Source: Occallatibacter gabretensis
Lineage (GTDB): Bacteria; Acidobacteriota; Terriglobia; Terriglobales; Acidobacteriaceae
Reading direction: 5' to 3'
Length of the DNA: 64,000 nucleotides
Assembly (NCBI RefSeq): GCF_001449115.1
Contig: NZ_LAIJ01000001.1
Span: 62,001-126,000, forward strand
Part shown: piece after piece, positions 26,294-35,815 of the stretch
Position numbering within the stretch: the first letter of the stretch is position 1
Layout: the number at the start of each line of letters is the position of its first letter
Notes under the pieces: model-generated
Told to the model about the DNA's origin: nothing
Seen by the model: the letters and a program-made list of their open reading frames with translations, nothing else
Databases searched by the model: none
Made by a program: the position numbers and the translations under genes

Positions 26294-27199
26294 TTAGACA
26301 CGAGAACTGGCTTCTTCGGGACTGGTTTGGCGCGGCTGCGGCGGGGTTTCCGTATAGAACTGCGCGAGGTTGCGGAATTTATTGCGGCGCGTGGCGATCA
26401 GCTGGTCGAGTGGCATGGCTTGCAGCTCCGCCAGATGCCTGCGGATGGTGTCACCGAGCACAATGGCTCCGGCTTCGGGATCGGTGTAGATGCCGCCTGC
26501 CGGCTCCGGAACGATGCCGTCGACGCAGCCCAGATCGGCGACCTCTGGAGCGGTGATGCGCAGAGCGGCGGCGGCAAATTGCTTTTGGCCGGCGTCACGC
26601 CACATGATGGCGGCTGCGCCCTCCGGGGGAATCACGGAGTAGACGGCGGATTCGAGGATAAGGACGCGGTCAGCGACTGCAAGACCTAGTGCTCCGCCGG
26701 AACCGCCCTCGCCGGTGATGACGGAGATGGTGGGTACCTTGAGACGCGACATTTCGAGAAGATTGCGGGCGATGGCTTCGCCCTGTCCGCGCTCTTCGGC
26801 GCCGATGCCGGGGTAGGCTGCGGTGACATCAATGATCGCGATGACGGGACGGTTGAATTTTTCCGCCAGCTTCATGGAGCGGAGGGCCTTGCGATAACCC
26901 TCGGGATTGGGCATGCCGAAGTTGCGGCGGACCTTCTCTTTAGTGGTGCCGCCCTTGCGAATGCCGATGACGAGGACTTCCTGCGTTGTTCCACCCGGCA
27001 TGGCAAGGCGCGCCATGCCGCAGGCCACGGCTTCGTCGTCGCCAAAGCGCCGGTCCCCGTGAATCTCGCTGAAATCCGTAAAAATCCGGCCAATCAGGTC
27101 CATGGGGTAGGGCCGCTGTGGATGCCGTGCCCGCTCTACTCTCTCCCAGGCCGCAGCTACTGCCGCGGGAAGGGGCTTGCCTGCCTGCTCTTCGCTCAT
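26294..27199 (-). CDS. accA: Acetyl-CoA carboxylase carboxyltransferase subunit alpha
   Basis: 301 aa. With AccD it transfers carboxyl from biotin to acetyl-CoA, giving malonyl-CoA for fatty-acid synthesis. Signature segments: AWERVERARHPQRPYPMDLI, FTDFSEIHGDRRFGDDEAV, NFGMPNPEGYRKALRSMKLAEKF, IDVTAAYPGIGAEERGQGEAIA and EGGSGGALGLAVADRVL, all typical of AccA. It lacks about 20 N-terminal residues compared with E. coli AccA. It is transcribed with the CPBP gene, five bases downstream. No accD in the window. Confidence 0.96.
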   Translation of the reverse strand: MSEEQAGKPLPAAVAAAWERVERARHPQRPYPMDLIGRIFTDFSEIHGDRRFGDDEAVACGMARLAMPGGTTQEVLVIGIRKGGTTKEKVRRNFGMPNPEGYRKALRSMKLAEKFNRPVIAIIDVTAAYPGIGAEERGQGEAIARNLLEMSRLKVPTISVITGEGGSGGALGLAVADRVLILESAVYSVIPPEGAAAIMWRDAGQKQFAAAALRITAPEVADLGCVDGIVPEPAGGIYTDPEAGAIVLGDTIRRHLAELQAMPLDQLIATRRNKFRNLAQFYTETPPQPRQTSPEEASSRV

Positions 27200-27316
27200 T
27201 GATACCCTTGGGGCCTGGTGCTAGGAAGCCCTCCAGAGATTCTACGGGGTTGGAGTGCGGGCGACAAATCTCGGGGCGGATCATCGTATCCTTAGCGAGG
27301 GGAAAAGGAGAACAGT

Positions 27317-27751
27317 TTGGCAAACGAGCCGACAACGATCGAAGAGATGCTGCATGAGGCACGCACCATTGCCGTGGTGGGGATGAGCGACAAGACCTTT
27401 AGGGCAAGCTACAACATTGGCAAATATCTGCATGAGCATGGGTATCGCGTGCTGCCGGTGAATCCGGCGCTTGAGACGGTAATGGGGCTGACGAGCTACC
27501 CGGACCTGGACGCGGCGCAGGCGGCGGCGAAGACTGCGGCCGGGAAGGGAATTGACATGGTCAATGTCTTTCGAGCGTCAGAGAATGTGCCGCCGATTGT
27601 GGACGATGTGATCCGGCTGGGAATTCCGTATCTGTGGCTGCAGGACGAGGTGGTACACAATGAGGCCGTGGCGCGGGCTGAGGCCGCCGGTGTCAAATGC
27701 GTGCAGAACGATTGCATTTTTCGCCAGCATGCGGCGAGGATTATTGATTAG
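27317..27751 (+). CDS. CoA-binding (YccU-like) protein
   Basis: 144-aa Rossmann-fold CoA-binding domain protein: IAVVGMSDKTFRASYNIGKYL, then GYRVLPVNP, DMVNVFRASENVPPIVDD and LWLQDEVVHNEAVARAEAAG, CVQNDCIFRQH. A TTG start at 27317 is supported by AAAGGAG eight bases upstream. This family's precise role is not established. It lies 54 bases before the dsbD-like gene on the same strand. Confidence 0.92.
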   Translation: MANEPTTIEEMLHEARTIAVVGMSDKTFRASYNIGKYLHEHGYRVLPVNPALETVMGLTSYPDLDAAQAAAKTAAGKGIDMVNVFRASENVPPIVDDVIRLGIPYLWLQDEVVHNEAVARAEAAGVKCVQNDCIFRQHAARIID

Positions 27752-27805
27752 CCAAGCAGTTTTGCGACGAACATGGACTGAGCTGCGTCCAACGGGTACA
27801 GCAAG

Positions 27806-30049
27806 ATGAAGACTTTTCGACACATATTCGCGTTTTTTGTTCTGCTTGCGGCGGGTGTATTCGCCTTTGCTGCGCCTAACGCCGCGCCCAGTTCGGCGGA
27901 TGTGACGCATCTGCACGTGCAGCTTGTGGTGCCGGCGTCGAATCTGAAGCCTGGCGAGACGGCGAAGGGCGGTCTTTACTTCAAGCTGGAGCCAGGCTGG
28001 CATGTCTATTGGAAGAACGCTGGCGATGCGGGTGAGCCGCCACACATCAAGTGGACGCTGCCGGATGGGATTACGGCAGGACCGCTGGAGTTTCCTGTGC
28101 CGCAGCGGCTGCCGGTTTCCACGCTGATGGATTACGGGTACGAGGGCGAGGTTCTGTATCCGTTTGAGATTAAGACTGCGGCAGGAGCGAAGGCGGGAGA
28201 CGCCATTCTTCATGCGAAGGTCGACTGGCTGGTCTGCCGCGAAGAGTGTATTCCGGGCAAAGCAGAGCTGGAGGCGGTGCGGACTGTAGGGCCGGGCGGC
28301 AGCAGTGTAGATCCCGATGCGAGCCTATTTACGCGGCTTGGAAACAAGCTGCCGAAGCCGCTGCCTGCGAGTGCGAAGGCGAATTTTCAGCCGACGGCGA
28401 CGGGTTATCGGCTGACGCTTGAAACTGGCAAGCGGGAGACTGAGGCTGCGTTTTTTCCGGCGGACCAGGATGTGATTGATAATCCTTCACCGCAGAAGGT
28501 GACGCCGACTGCGAAGGGCCTGACGCTTGACCTGAAGAAGGATGCAAGTTTTGCTACGAATCCGGCGCAGTTGCGTGGCGTGATTACGCTGGCGGGCGGC
28601 AGGTCGTATGAGATTGCTGCGTCGGCAGGTGTTGTTGGGGCTGATTCGGCTGCGGCTCCTGTTACTGCGCAGCAGCCTGCGCCTGCTTCAGCAACTGTGC
28701 CGGTGGCGGCGCAACAAGCCGCTCCTGCTGCTCCGCAGACGCAGATGGTCTTTACCGGAAGGCCGGGTTCCGTTCCACCTCCACAGCAAAGAGGCTTAGC
28801 GGAGACCATCGGCCTTGCATTTCTTGGTGGCTTGATCCTGAACCTGATGCCGTGTGTCTTTCCGGTGCTGTTTTTGAAGGGGCTTGGCCTGGTGCAGTCG
28901 AGCAGCGAGGAGCGCGGCAAGCTGCGTTTGCATGGTGCTGTGTATACGCTCGGCATCGTTGTATCTTTCTGGGTGCTTGTGGCTGCACTATTGGCCTTGC
29001 GTGCTGCAGGTTCGCGCCTGGGATGGGGATTCCAGTTTCAATCGCCGATCTTTTTGCTGCTGATGGCTTCATTGTTGTTTTTCCTGGGGCTTTCGCTGGC
29101 GGGTCAGTTTGAGATTGGCCTCACGCTTACTAGCACTGGCGGTTCGCTCGCGCAGAAGCAGGGCTACACGGGCAGCTTCTTTACCGGCGTGCTGGCCGTG
29201 ATTGTGGCCACGCCGTGCACCGCGCCGTTCATGGGGGCAGCGATCGGCTACGCAATTGCCGCGCCTGCACTGGTGACCTTTGCTATCTTTACTGCGCTGG
29301 CGCTTGGACTGGCCGCGCCGTATGTGGCACTGACGCTGCAGCCCGCCTGGACGCGCCTACTGCCGAAGCCCGGTGTGTGGATGGAGTATCTGAAGCAGGC
29401 CGTGTCTGTGCCGATCTTTGCAACGGTGATCTGGCTGGCCTGGGTGGTTGCTGGGAGTTATGGAGCCGTACTGTTGGCTGCTTTGCTGGCGTGCTTCCTT
29501 CTGTTGGCGATTGCGGGATGGTTTTTGGGACGCTGGCCGGCGAAGATGTGGTCGACGGGAGTTGCGGCATGCTTTGGCCTCGGTGTTGTGCTGCTCAGCA
29601 TTTACGGTGCGAATAATTTTTCAGAAGTGAAATTGGATACGAATACGACAGCAGTTGTGCGCAACAACCTATACATAAGTCCGCTATGGCAGCCATGGTC
29701 TGAAGATACTGTTCAGAAAAATCTTTCGGCTGGTCGTCCGGTCTTTGTCGATTTCACAGCAAGCTGGTGCCTGAGCTGCCAGGTAAACGAACGCGTGGCG
29801 CTGAGCCGGCCTGAGGTGCAGAAGGCGTTTGCGGATTCGAACGTGGCCCTGTTGCGCGCCGACTGGACGCAGCATGATGAGGCGATTGCGCAGGCATTGG
29901 AAAAGCTGGGCCGTAGCGGCGTTCCAGCCTATGCGCTTTATACGCCGGGCCAGTCTGTGCCAAAGCTTTTGCCTGAGGCGCTGACGCCGGGAATTGTGCT
30001 TGATTTCCTCAACGGATTACCAAAAACTTCTGCGTCGGCGCGGAAATAG
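27806..30049 (+). CDS. Thiol:disulfide interchange protein, DsbD/ScsB-like
   Basis: 747 aa. A signal peptide (about 1-22) precedes an N-terminal periplasmic domain (about 25-300) of the DUF255/ScsB-type with Cys in CREECIPGKAEL. A membrane domain from about 330 to 620 (GLAFLGGLILNLMPCVFPVL, VATPCTAPFMGAAIGYA) is the cytochrome-c-biogenesis/DsbD type, with the paired membrane cysteines in MPCV and TPCT. A C-terminal thioredoxin domain has CLSC at about 654-657 (FTASWCLSCQ). It passes electrons from the cytoplasm to periplasmic thiols. The N-terminal domain is closer to the ScsB/metal-resistance type than to E. coli DsbD-alpha. No symbol is assigned. Confidence 0.92.
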   Translation: MKTFRHIFAFFVLLAAGVFAFAAPNAAPSSADVTHLHVQLVVPASNLKPGETAKGGLYFKLEPGWHVYWKNAGDAGEPPHIKWTLPDGITAGPLEFPVPQRLPVSTLMDYGYEGEVLYPFEIKTAAGAKAGDAILHAKVDWLVCREECIPGKAELEAVRTVGPGGSSVDPDASLFTRLGNKLPKPLPASAKANFQPTATGYRLTLETGKRETEAAFFPADQDVIDNPSPQKVTPTAKGLTLDLKKDASFATNPAQLRGVITLAGGRSYEIAASAGVVGADSAAAPVTAQQPAPASATVPVAAQQAAPAAPQTQMVFTGRPGSVPPPQQRGLAETIGLAFLGGLILNLMPCVFPVLFLKGLGLVQSSSEERGKLRLHGAVYTLGIVVSFWVLVAALLALRAAGSRLGWGFQFQSPIFLLLMASLLFFLGLSLAGQFEIGLTLTSTGGSLAQKQGYTGSFFTGVLAVIVATPCTAPFMGAAIGYAIAAPALVTFAIFTALALGLAAPYVALTLQPAWTRLLPKPGVWMEYLKQAVSVPIFATVIWLAWVVAGSYGAVLLAALLACFLLLAIAGWFLGRWPAKMWSTGVAACFGLGVVLLSIYGANNFSEVKLDTNTTAVVRNNLYISPLWQPWSEDTVQKNLSAGRPVFVDFTASWCLSCQVNERVALSRPEVQKAFADSNVALLRADWTQHDEAIAQALEKLGRSGVPAYALYTPGQSVPKLLPEALTPGIVLDFLNGLPKTSASARK

Positions 30050-30259
30050 GCGTATAGCTAAGTCAACGGCAGGGCCGAAAGCAAGTCATTTGGCTTCCAG
30101 GGCGGGGCAAACCTGTGCAAACTCCGTCGACGCGACCCTGCGCTGCTCAGTGAAGTACGCAGATTAAGAGCGATTCGCAGAAAATTCACATTCCGAGGTG
30201 CGGCTGCTCCAACTCGGCGACTGCACGCGGCATCCCACAACTCACGCAGGAGGATGCTC

Positions 30260-30445
30260 ATGAGGCTTGAATACAAACCGCCGTACCGTCCGAACTGGCA
30301 GTTTGCAGATGCCAGGGAAACCAGCGAAGAAGTTCTCTTCAACGATTCGATGGGCTCCATTCATCTGGCCGATTCGACTGGCATGGATGAAGAAATGGAA
30401 ACCGGCGACGCTAAGGTATGTAATTTCCAAACATACGAAGACTGA
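30260..30445 (+). CDS. Small hypothetical protein
   Basis: 61 aa, acidic, no signal or membrane segment: MRLEYKPPYRPNWQFADAR then EEVLFNDSMGSIHLADSTG. The second ATG (30260) is chosen over the first (30254) because GGAGG at 30249-30253 sits six bases before it. The surrounding 200 bases upstream have no recognisable gene. A strong ribosome site supports a real gene. Function unknown. Confidence 0.6.
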   Translation: MRLEYKPPYRPNWQFADARETSEEVLFNDSMGSIHLADSTGMDEEMETGDAKVCNFQTYED

Positions 30446-30493
30446 GCGCCCCTCAGCAGAGCGCATTCATCTTGACTTACTTACATATCAACC

Positions 30494-31600
30494 TTAGACA
30501 ACGGCAGCATTCTCCAGCCGGTCCTGCGCCACCTTCAAGGCCGCAGCAACGGCCTGGTCCATGTTGTAGTAGCGGTACTGCGCCAGGCGGCCGACAAAGA
30601 TCGTGTCACGCTCATCGGCTGCGACCGCCTCATATTGCTTATATAGGGCCTGATTTTCAGCGCGCGGCACCGGGTAATACGGATCGCCTTCGTCGGTGGG
30701 GTATTCTCGCACAACGGACGTGCCGCTGTGCTGCTGACCTGTGCAGTGCTTGAACTCCGTGATGCGTGTGTACTCGTGATCGTTGGGATAGTTCAGCGTA
30801 CACACCGGCTGCAGGCGCTCCACATTCGCAATGTGCTCATGCTCAAAGCGTAGCGACCTGTATGGCAGACGACCGAAGCGGAAATCGAAATACTCGTCAA
30901 TTTGACCGGTATATACGGTCAGTTTCGGTTGCACGCGCTTGCGCAACTCCACGTAATCTGTGCCCAGCTCCACGCGGATTCGCGGGTGATCGAGGATATT
31001 GCGGAACATGGCTGTATAGCCAGCGAGCGGCATGGCCTGATAAGTGTCAGAAAAATAGCGGTCATCGCGGTTGGTGCGCACCGGGATGCGCGCTGCCACG
31101 CCCGCGCTTAACTCAGAGAGATCGAGCCCCCATTGCTTGCGGGTGTAGTTGCGAAAGAACTTGTCGCAGAGATCAGGCCCGACGCTGTTCAGCACAACAT
31201 CTTCACTCGTGAGTACGGGCGAGCGTTCTTCGCGCACGCGCTCCAGGTACTCCGCCACGCCGGCCTCATCGAGATTGAGATTGTAGAGCCGGTTGATGGT
31301 GTCCTGATTGATGGGCATGGGAAGCCATTGACCTTCTACCCATGTCCGCACGCGATGCTCGTATTGCCGCCACTCTGTAAAGCGTGAGAGGTAATCGAAG
31401 ACCGTCTTTGCGTTTGTATGAAACAGATGCGGTCCATAGCGGTGAATGAGAACGCCGTTCGCGTCATACTCATCGAAGGCATTGCCGGCGATATGTTCCC
31501 GCTTGTCGATTACCAGCACGTCGCGGCCTGCTGAGGCGAATTGCTCCGCCACCACGCTGCCCGCGAATCCTGCGCCAACCACCAGAACGTCAAGTTGCAG
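30494..31600 (-). CDS. glf: UDP-galactopyranose mutase
   Basis: About 368-aa flavoenzyme converting UDP-Galp to UDP-Galf, the precursor of galactofuranose in glycans. FAD-binding GAGFAGSVVA, KREHIAGNAFDE, HRYGPHLFHTN, then FFRNYTRKQWGLDL, YQAMPLAGYTAMF and C-terminal VGRLAQYRYYNMDQAV are characteristic. The most likely initiator is CTG at 31600, six bases after AAGGAG, giving MQLDVLVVGAGF; the first conventional codon (GTG at 31582) would delete part of the first beta strand. The exostosin-like glycosyltransferase lies 32 bases upstream on the same strand, suggesting a small glycan operon. Confidence 0.93.
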   Translation of the reverse strand: MQLDVLVVGAGFAGSVVAEQFASAGRDVLVIDKREHIAGNAFDEYDANGVLIHRYGPHLFHTNAKTVFDYLSRFTEWRQYEHRVRTWVEGQWLPMPINQDTINRLYNLNLDEAGVAEYLERVREERSPVLTSEDVVLNSVGPDLCDKFFRNYTRKQWGLDLSELSAGVAARIPVRTNRDDRYFSDTYQAMPLAGYTAMFRNILDHPRIRVELGTDYVELRKRVQPKLTVYTGQIDEYFDFRFGRLPYRSLRFEHEHIANVERLQPVCTLNYPNDHEYTRITEFKHCTGQQHSGTSVVREYPTDEGDPYYPVPRAENQALYKQYEAVAADERDTIFVGRLAQYRYYNMDQAVAAALKVAQDRLENAAVV

Positions 31601-31632
31601 AGGAGTCTCCTTGGTTTGAGCTACGGGTTGAA

Positions 31633-32745
31633 CTAAGCTACTACTGCCATGGCGCTGAGCAATTGCTGTGAGGCCGGAGAAGCCGCAATGAACTCAGCAA
31701 CGCGACGGCCCATAGCTTCTTCGCCGCACACGTTTTTCCAGAACTCAAGGCTGCGATTGCTCCACTGCTGAAGCGCCTGATCATCGTCCAGCAGCGGCGC
31801 GACGGTCTTCTCCAACTCATCCCATGAGTCGATTTGAATCACGGGTGCGCCCTGATAGAAATACTCGTCTGGAAGAGGTTCGCAAATCACGAGGCATCCG
31901 CTTTTCAGACCTTCAAAAAAGCGCCACGTGTCGATGACTGTGCCGCGCGGGGTGAGGCAAATCTTCGAATCCATCATGCGTTCGGAATAGGTTCGGTTAT
32001 CGTTGGCGTCCGTGCTGCCAAATGAACCTTTCTGAAGTACGCGATGATCAAGCCGGAAGCGGGGATTGCTTTCCTTGAGCGCGAGCATGTATTTGACCAT
32101 GTCGCGGCGCGCAATCTGCTTGGGAGATTCATTGAGCGACGCCAGTCCGCGCGCAGGTTCCATATCGATCTGGCCTGCAAAAAAGCAGTGGTATGGCCGC
32201 TCGCTCATGGGCTTTATCGGCAACTCATCCAGCATGCAGGTGCCGCAGGGCGTATGCAAAACGTGCGGCTCTTTGAGCACGGGCGCAATGGGATAACTTG
32301 CGCGCGACTCCCGCCAGAGCGATTTCCAATAGAGAACAGTGTTCCGCAGGTACTTCAACATCATGTTGCGCCGCAATCTGTCGAATGGAAACCAGCGGCG
32401 GATTCCCAGCAGCGGTTCGGTTCCGCGCGGCGCCTTCAAAATCGTATTCACGAATCGCGCATAGCGCGGCATGCGGCCAAATTCATCGCCGAAAAGGATG
32501 ACGACGATGTTAGGCCCATACTCAGGTACCGCATCCATATCCCACGTGAGATAGACGCGCAGATCAGGCACAGTGAGGAAGCGCTCCATGTGCTGAAATA
32601 CCTGCGCATAATAGCGGCAATCCACAGGCCACGTCTTATCCCAATAAGACAGATCCCACTCGCGGATCGAACCGTCGCCCCGGGAATTCACGACAAAGTA
32701 GCGAGGCCGTCCAGACGCAGTTATGTATGTAACCTCTGCCGGCAT
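31633..32745 (-). CDS. Exostosin-like glycosyltransferase
   Basis: 370 aa, soluble. The C-terminal half has the exostosin/GT47-like pattern: PYHCFFAGQID, MVKYMLALKESNPRFRLD, SERMMDSKICLTPRGTVIDTWRFFEGLKSGCLVICEPLPDEYFY, then DSWDELEKTVAPLL. These fit the donor-binding C-terminal domain of the family. Donor and acceptor are unknown; proximity to glf suggests galactofuranose or a related sugar. AAGGA lies about ten bases before the ATG. Confidence 0.72.
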   Translation of the reverse strand: MPAEVTYITASGRPRYFVVNSRGDGSIREWDLSYWDKTWPVDCRYYAQVFQHMERFLTVPDLRVYLTWDMDAVPEYGPNIVVILFGDEFGRMPRYARFVNTILKAPRGTEPLLGIRRWFPFDRLRRNMMLKYLRNTVLYWKSLWRESRASYPIAPVLKEPHVLHTPCGTCMLDELPIKPMSERPYHCFFAGQIDMEPARGLASLNESPKQIARRDMVKYMLALKESNPRFRLDHRVLQKGSFGSTDANDNRTYSERMMDSKICLTPRGTVIDTWRFFEGLKSGCLVICEPLPDEYFYQGAPVIQIDSWDELEKTVAPLLDDDQALQQWSNRSLEFWKNVCGEEAMGRRVAEFIAASPASQQLLSAMAVVA

Positions 32746-32835
32746 AATACGGGTTTCCTTGTATATGGAGCATTAAAAGTAGGACGCAATGTGAGTACGC
32801 AAGTTCATCATACACTAAGCCAACTAAGTGAAATT

Positions 32836-34200
32836 CTAAGTACTCCGCTTGCCGGCTCGAATGCGCCGAATCTCATCGAGCCTTTGCGCCAGCAGCTTCT
32901 CGCGGCCTTCCTGCGTTGGGTTGTAGTAAGTGCGCCCCTTGAGTGAATCGGGCAGGCAGTCCATATCCGCGACCTTGTCCTCTTCATCATGCGCGTAGCG
33001 GTAGCCCTTACCGTAGCCAAGGTCTTTCATCAGTCGCGTAGGCGCATTCCGAATGTGCATCGGCACAGGCTCCTGGCGCGTGTGTTCGATCTCGGCCTGC
33101 ACGGCGCTATATGCCGTGTAGACCGAATTTGATTTCGGCGCGAGGCAGAGATAGACGACGGCTTCGGCCAGCGCGAGGTCGCCCTCTGGTGAGCCGAGAA
33201 AATCGATCGTCTCTTTTGCTGAAAGACATAAGTTGAGCGCTTCGGGAGCAGCGAGGCCGATGTCTTCAACGGCCATGCGTACAACCCGGCGTGCCAGATA
33301 TAACGGATCCTCGCCCGCGGCGAACATGCGCGCAAGCCAGTAGAGTGCGGCATCGGGATCAGAGTTGCGCACGCTCTTGTGCAGCGCGGAGATCAGGTTG
33401 TAATGCTCCTCCCCGCTCTTGTCATACATCAGCACGCGCTGCTGCACCGCGTCCGTTGCCAGCGCTTTGTCGATGTGTTGTCCGCCTGCAGCGGCTAACT
33501 GCGCGGCAACTTCCAGCGTGTTGTATGCGGCGCGGCAGTCGCCGTTTGAATAGCTTGCAATCAGTTCGAGTGCATCGTCATCGGCGGTGAGATTCATGCC
33601 GCCGAGGCCGCGATCTTTGTCTTCCAGAGCCTTTCGCAGCAGTTGCGCGATGCGGTCTTCACTGAGCGCCTGCAGAACATAGACACGGCAACGCGAGAGC
33701 AGCGCCGAGACAATTTCAAATGAGGGATTTTCCGTTGTTGCGCCGATGAGGCGGATTGCGCCGCGTTCCACGTAAGGCAGAAAGGCATCCTGCTGCGCCT
33801 TATTGAAGCGGTGAATCTCATCGATGAAGAGAATCGTTCGCGCCTGCATCTCCGCGGCACGCGCAGCGTCTACCATCACCTGCTTGATCTCTTTAATGCC
33901 GCTCATCACGGCGGAAAACTCCACGAAGTTGGCGCGTGTGGTCTCGGCGATGATCTTGGCCAACGTGGTCTTTCCCACGCCGGGCGGACCCCAGAAGATC
34001 ATCGAACCCAATTCACCTGTGCCCTGGCTGTCGCGCTCAATCTGCACGCGTAGCGGCTTGCCGGGGCCGAGCAGATGTTCCTGGCCAACGTAGTCGTCTA
34101 ATGTGCGCGGACGCATGCGTTCGGCAAGCGGCGCGGTTGCGTAGAGCGGCTTTTTGGACGAGTGTTGCCGACCCTCCGGCTCGCCATCAAAGAGACTCAT
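32836..34200 (-). CDS. rarA: Replication-associated recombination AAA+ ATPase
   Basis: 454 aa RarA/MgsA (Mgs1/WRNIP1) family. Walker A is GPPGVGKTTLAK, Walker B is LFIDEIHRFNK, sensor ATTENPSFEIVSALLSR; the opening LAERMRPRTLDDYVGQEHLLG and C-terminal RKGYRYAHDEED-type segment (YGKGYRYAHDEEDKVA) are typical. Acts at stalled replication forks together with SSB and other repair proteins. Its ATG overlaps the stop of the upstream SpoU methyltransferase as ATGA, so the two are translationally coupled. Confidence 0.95.
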   Translation of the reverse strand: MSLFDGEPEGRQHSSKKPLYATAPLAERMRPRTLDDYVGQEHLLGPGKPLRVQIERDSQGTGELGSMIFWGPPGVGKTTLAKIIAETTRANFVEFSAVMSGIKEIKQVMVDAARAAEMQARTILFIDEIHRFNKAQQDAFLPYVERGAIRLIGATTENPSFEIVSALLSRCRVYVLQALSEDRIAQLLRKALEDKDRGLGGMNLTADDDALELIASYSNGDCRAAYNTLEVAAQLAAAGGQHIDKALATDAVQQRVLMYDKSGEEHYNLISALHKSVRNSDPDAALYWLARMFAAGEDPLYLARRVVRMAVEDIGLAAPEALNLCLSAKETIDFLGSPEGDLALAEAVVYLCLAPKSNSVYTAYSAVQAEIEHTRQEPVPMHIRNAPTRLMKDLGYGKGYRYAHDEEDKVADMDCLPDSLKGRTYYNPTQEGREKLLAQRLDEIRRIRAGKRST

Positions 34201-35012
34201 CGCGCACCGCCTTTTGCGGCACGCTGCTGCGCGGCTTCGTAGAGCAGCACGCTGGCAGCGACGGCAGCATTGAGGCTTTCGACGGGGCCGGGGCAGGGAA
34301 TTGTCAGCGCGTCGTCTGCCATTGCTGCAAGCTCTGGCGGCACACCGTTACCTTCGTTGCCGATGAGGATGGCGATGGGCTGAGTGAGATTCACGCTTGG
34401 CGCAGTCTTTGCATCGTGCACTGTAGTTGCCCATATCTTCACGCCGCTTTCATGCAGCTTCGCAACGCACTCGTCTGCACTTACGCTGATCATCGGGACG
34501 CGAAAGATGCTTCCAGCTGAAGCGCGGACAGCCTTTGCATTCCATGCGCTCACAGTTCCGGGAAGACTGACGATGCCTGTCGCTCCAAAGGCCTCCGCTG
34601 AGCGGACAATCGTGCCAAGATTGCCGGGGTCCTGCAGACCGGCAAGCACGACAATGAGAGCACTGGAGTATTCATCAAATCCTTCCAGCAAATCTCTCCA
34701 GATCCAATCCGGCTGCCGAACTAACGCCGCAATCGGCTGCGGAGCTTCGGTCGTCAGCACAGGACTGAGCAGTTCGCGAGGCACAAGCAGCACTTCTGTT
34801 TCTTTTGGCAACGCCAGACCGTCCAGCAGCCGTTCCGCATCCTGCGACACGAAGACAGCTTCAATTCCAAGCCGGGCCCGCACAGCTTCTTCAATCAGGT
34901 TCGGCCCCTCAATGCCAGCCAGCGCGTCGCCAGGCCGCGGCGGTTTGCTCAGCGCGTGGCGCAGCTCTTTGAGGCGGACATTTTGTTTACTCTGAACAAC
35001 GCGGACGGGCAT
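34197..35012 (-). CDS. SpoU/TrmH-family RNA 2'-O-methyltransferase
   Basis: About 271 aa. N-terminal substrate-binding domain (MPVRVVQSKQNVRLKELRHAL, AGIEGPNLIEEAVRARLG) and a C-terminal SPOUT knot domain: LAGLQDPGNLGTIVRSAEAFGA, IAILIGNEGNGVPPELAAMAD and the signature IPCPGPVESLNAAVAASVLLYEA. It methylates tRNA or rRNA ribose. The start at 35012 is chosen by family alignment, because no good ribosome site is visible; an earlier ATG at 35090 would add 26 unlikely residues. It overlaps rarA by four bases. Confidence 0.92.
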   Translation of the reverse strand: MPVRVVQSKQNVRLKELRHALSKPPRPGDALAGIEGPNLIEEAVRARLGIEAVFVSQDAERLLDGLALPKETEVLLVPRELLSPVLTTEAPQPIAALVRQPDWIWRDLLEGFDEYSSALIVVLAGLQDPGNLGTIVRSAEAFGATGIVSLPGTVSAWNAKAVRASAGSIFRVPMISVSADECVAKLHESGVKIWATTVHDAKTAPSVNLTQPIAILIGNEGNGVPPELAAMADDALTIPCPGPVESLNAAVAASVLLYEAAQQRAAKGGAR

Positions 35013-35158
35013 TGGGAATCGCTTTCTGCTTCGTTCGATTGTATTCGCAGCGGTCTCTTGTCGGCCTTTCTGTGGCGGCTTCACTTGCACCCCGATTGGT
35101 GCTGTGTTAGTTTCCGAACTTGTAGCCTATCGATAAGCACGAACCGAGGTAGAGCTTC

Positions 35159-35803
35159 TTGTCCGCCGAAATTTTGCGCGTCCATCCCGACGATCCCCAG
35201 CCAGACCGGATCGATTACATCGTCTCCTGCCTGCGCAAGGGTAGTGTCGTTGCCCTTCCTACGGATACTTTTTACGGCCTGGCCGTTGATCCGGTGAATC
35301 TGCATGCTGTGGAGCAGATTTATCAGCTCAAAACGCGGCAGCAGCATAAGCCGCTTTCGCTCCTGATTGCGAGTCTTGCGCAGGCATATGAGCTGGCGCG
35401 CGAAAGCGATCCGATGCTGGACCGGCTGGCAGACAAATTCTGGCCGGGCCCGCTGACGATCATTGTGCGAGCCGGGACGAAGCTACCGCTGCGCTCCACG
35501 GCTTATACGGGGAACGTGGCTCTCCGCGTGCCGGATGCTGCAATTCCGCGCGCAGTAGTGGAGAAATTTGGGCTGCCGATCACGGCTACGTCCGCCAATC
35601 TGCAGGGCTCAAGCGAATGCACCCACGCGGCGTGCGTACGAGACCAGATCGGCGACCGCATTCCGCTGATTATTGACGGCGGGCCCACGGGGCGCACGCA
35701 GCCGACCACGATTGTGGACCTGAGCCTGGGGCCGGGACGGTGGATGATTCTGCGCGAGGGCGCGATTTCTACACACGAGATTGCAATGGTTCTTCAGCGA
35801 TAA
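35159..35803 (+). CDS. L-threonylcarbamoyladenylate synthase (Sua5/YrdC)
   Basis: 214 aa YrdC domain, first step of t6A37 tRNA modification, converting threonine, bicarbonate and ATP to threonylcarbamoyl-AMP. Typical segments: GSVVALPTDTFYGLAVDP, IYQLKTRQQHKPLSLLI, FWPGPLTIIVRAG and VALRVPDAAIPRAVV, ITATSANLQGSS. A TTG start at 35159 is supported by GAGGT nine bases upstream. It has no C-terminal Sua5 extension, so it is the short (TsaC-like) form. It precedes a YdcF-like gene by 12 bases, suggesting an operon. Confidence 0.95.
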   Translation: MSAEILRVHPDDPQPDRIDYIVSCLRKGSVVALPTDTFYGLAVDPVNLHAVEQIYQLKTRQQHKPLSLLIASLAQAYELARESDPMLDRLADKFWPGPLTIIVRAGTKLPLRSTAYTGNVALRVPDAAIPRAVVEKFGLPITATSANLQGSSECTHAACVRDQIGDRIPLIIDGGPTGRTQPTTIVDLSLGPGRWMILREGAISTHEIAMVLQR

Positions 35804-35815
35804 GGGGCTCTACCA

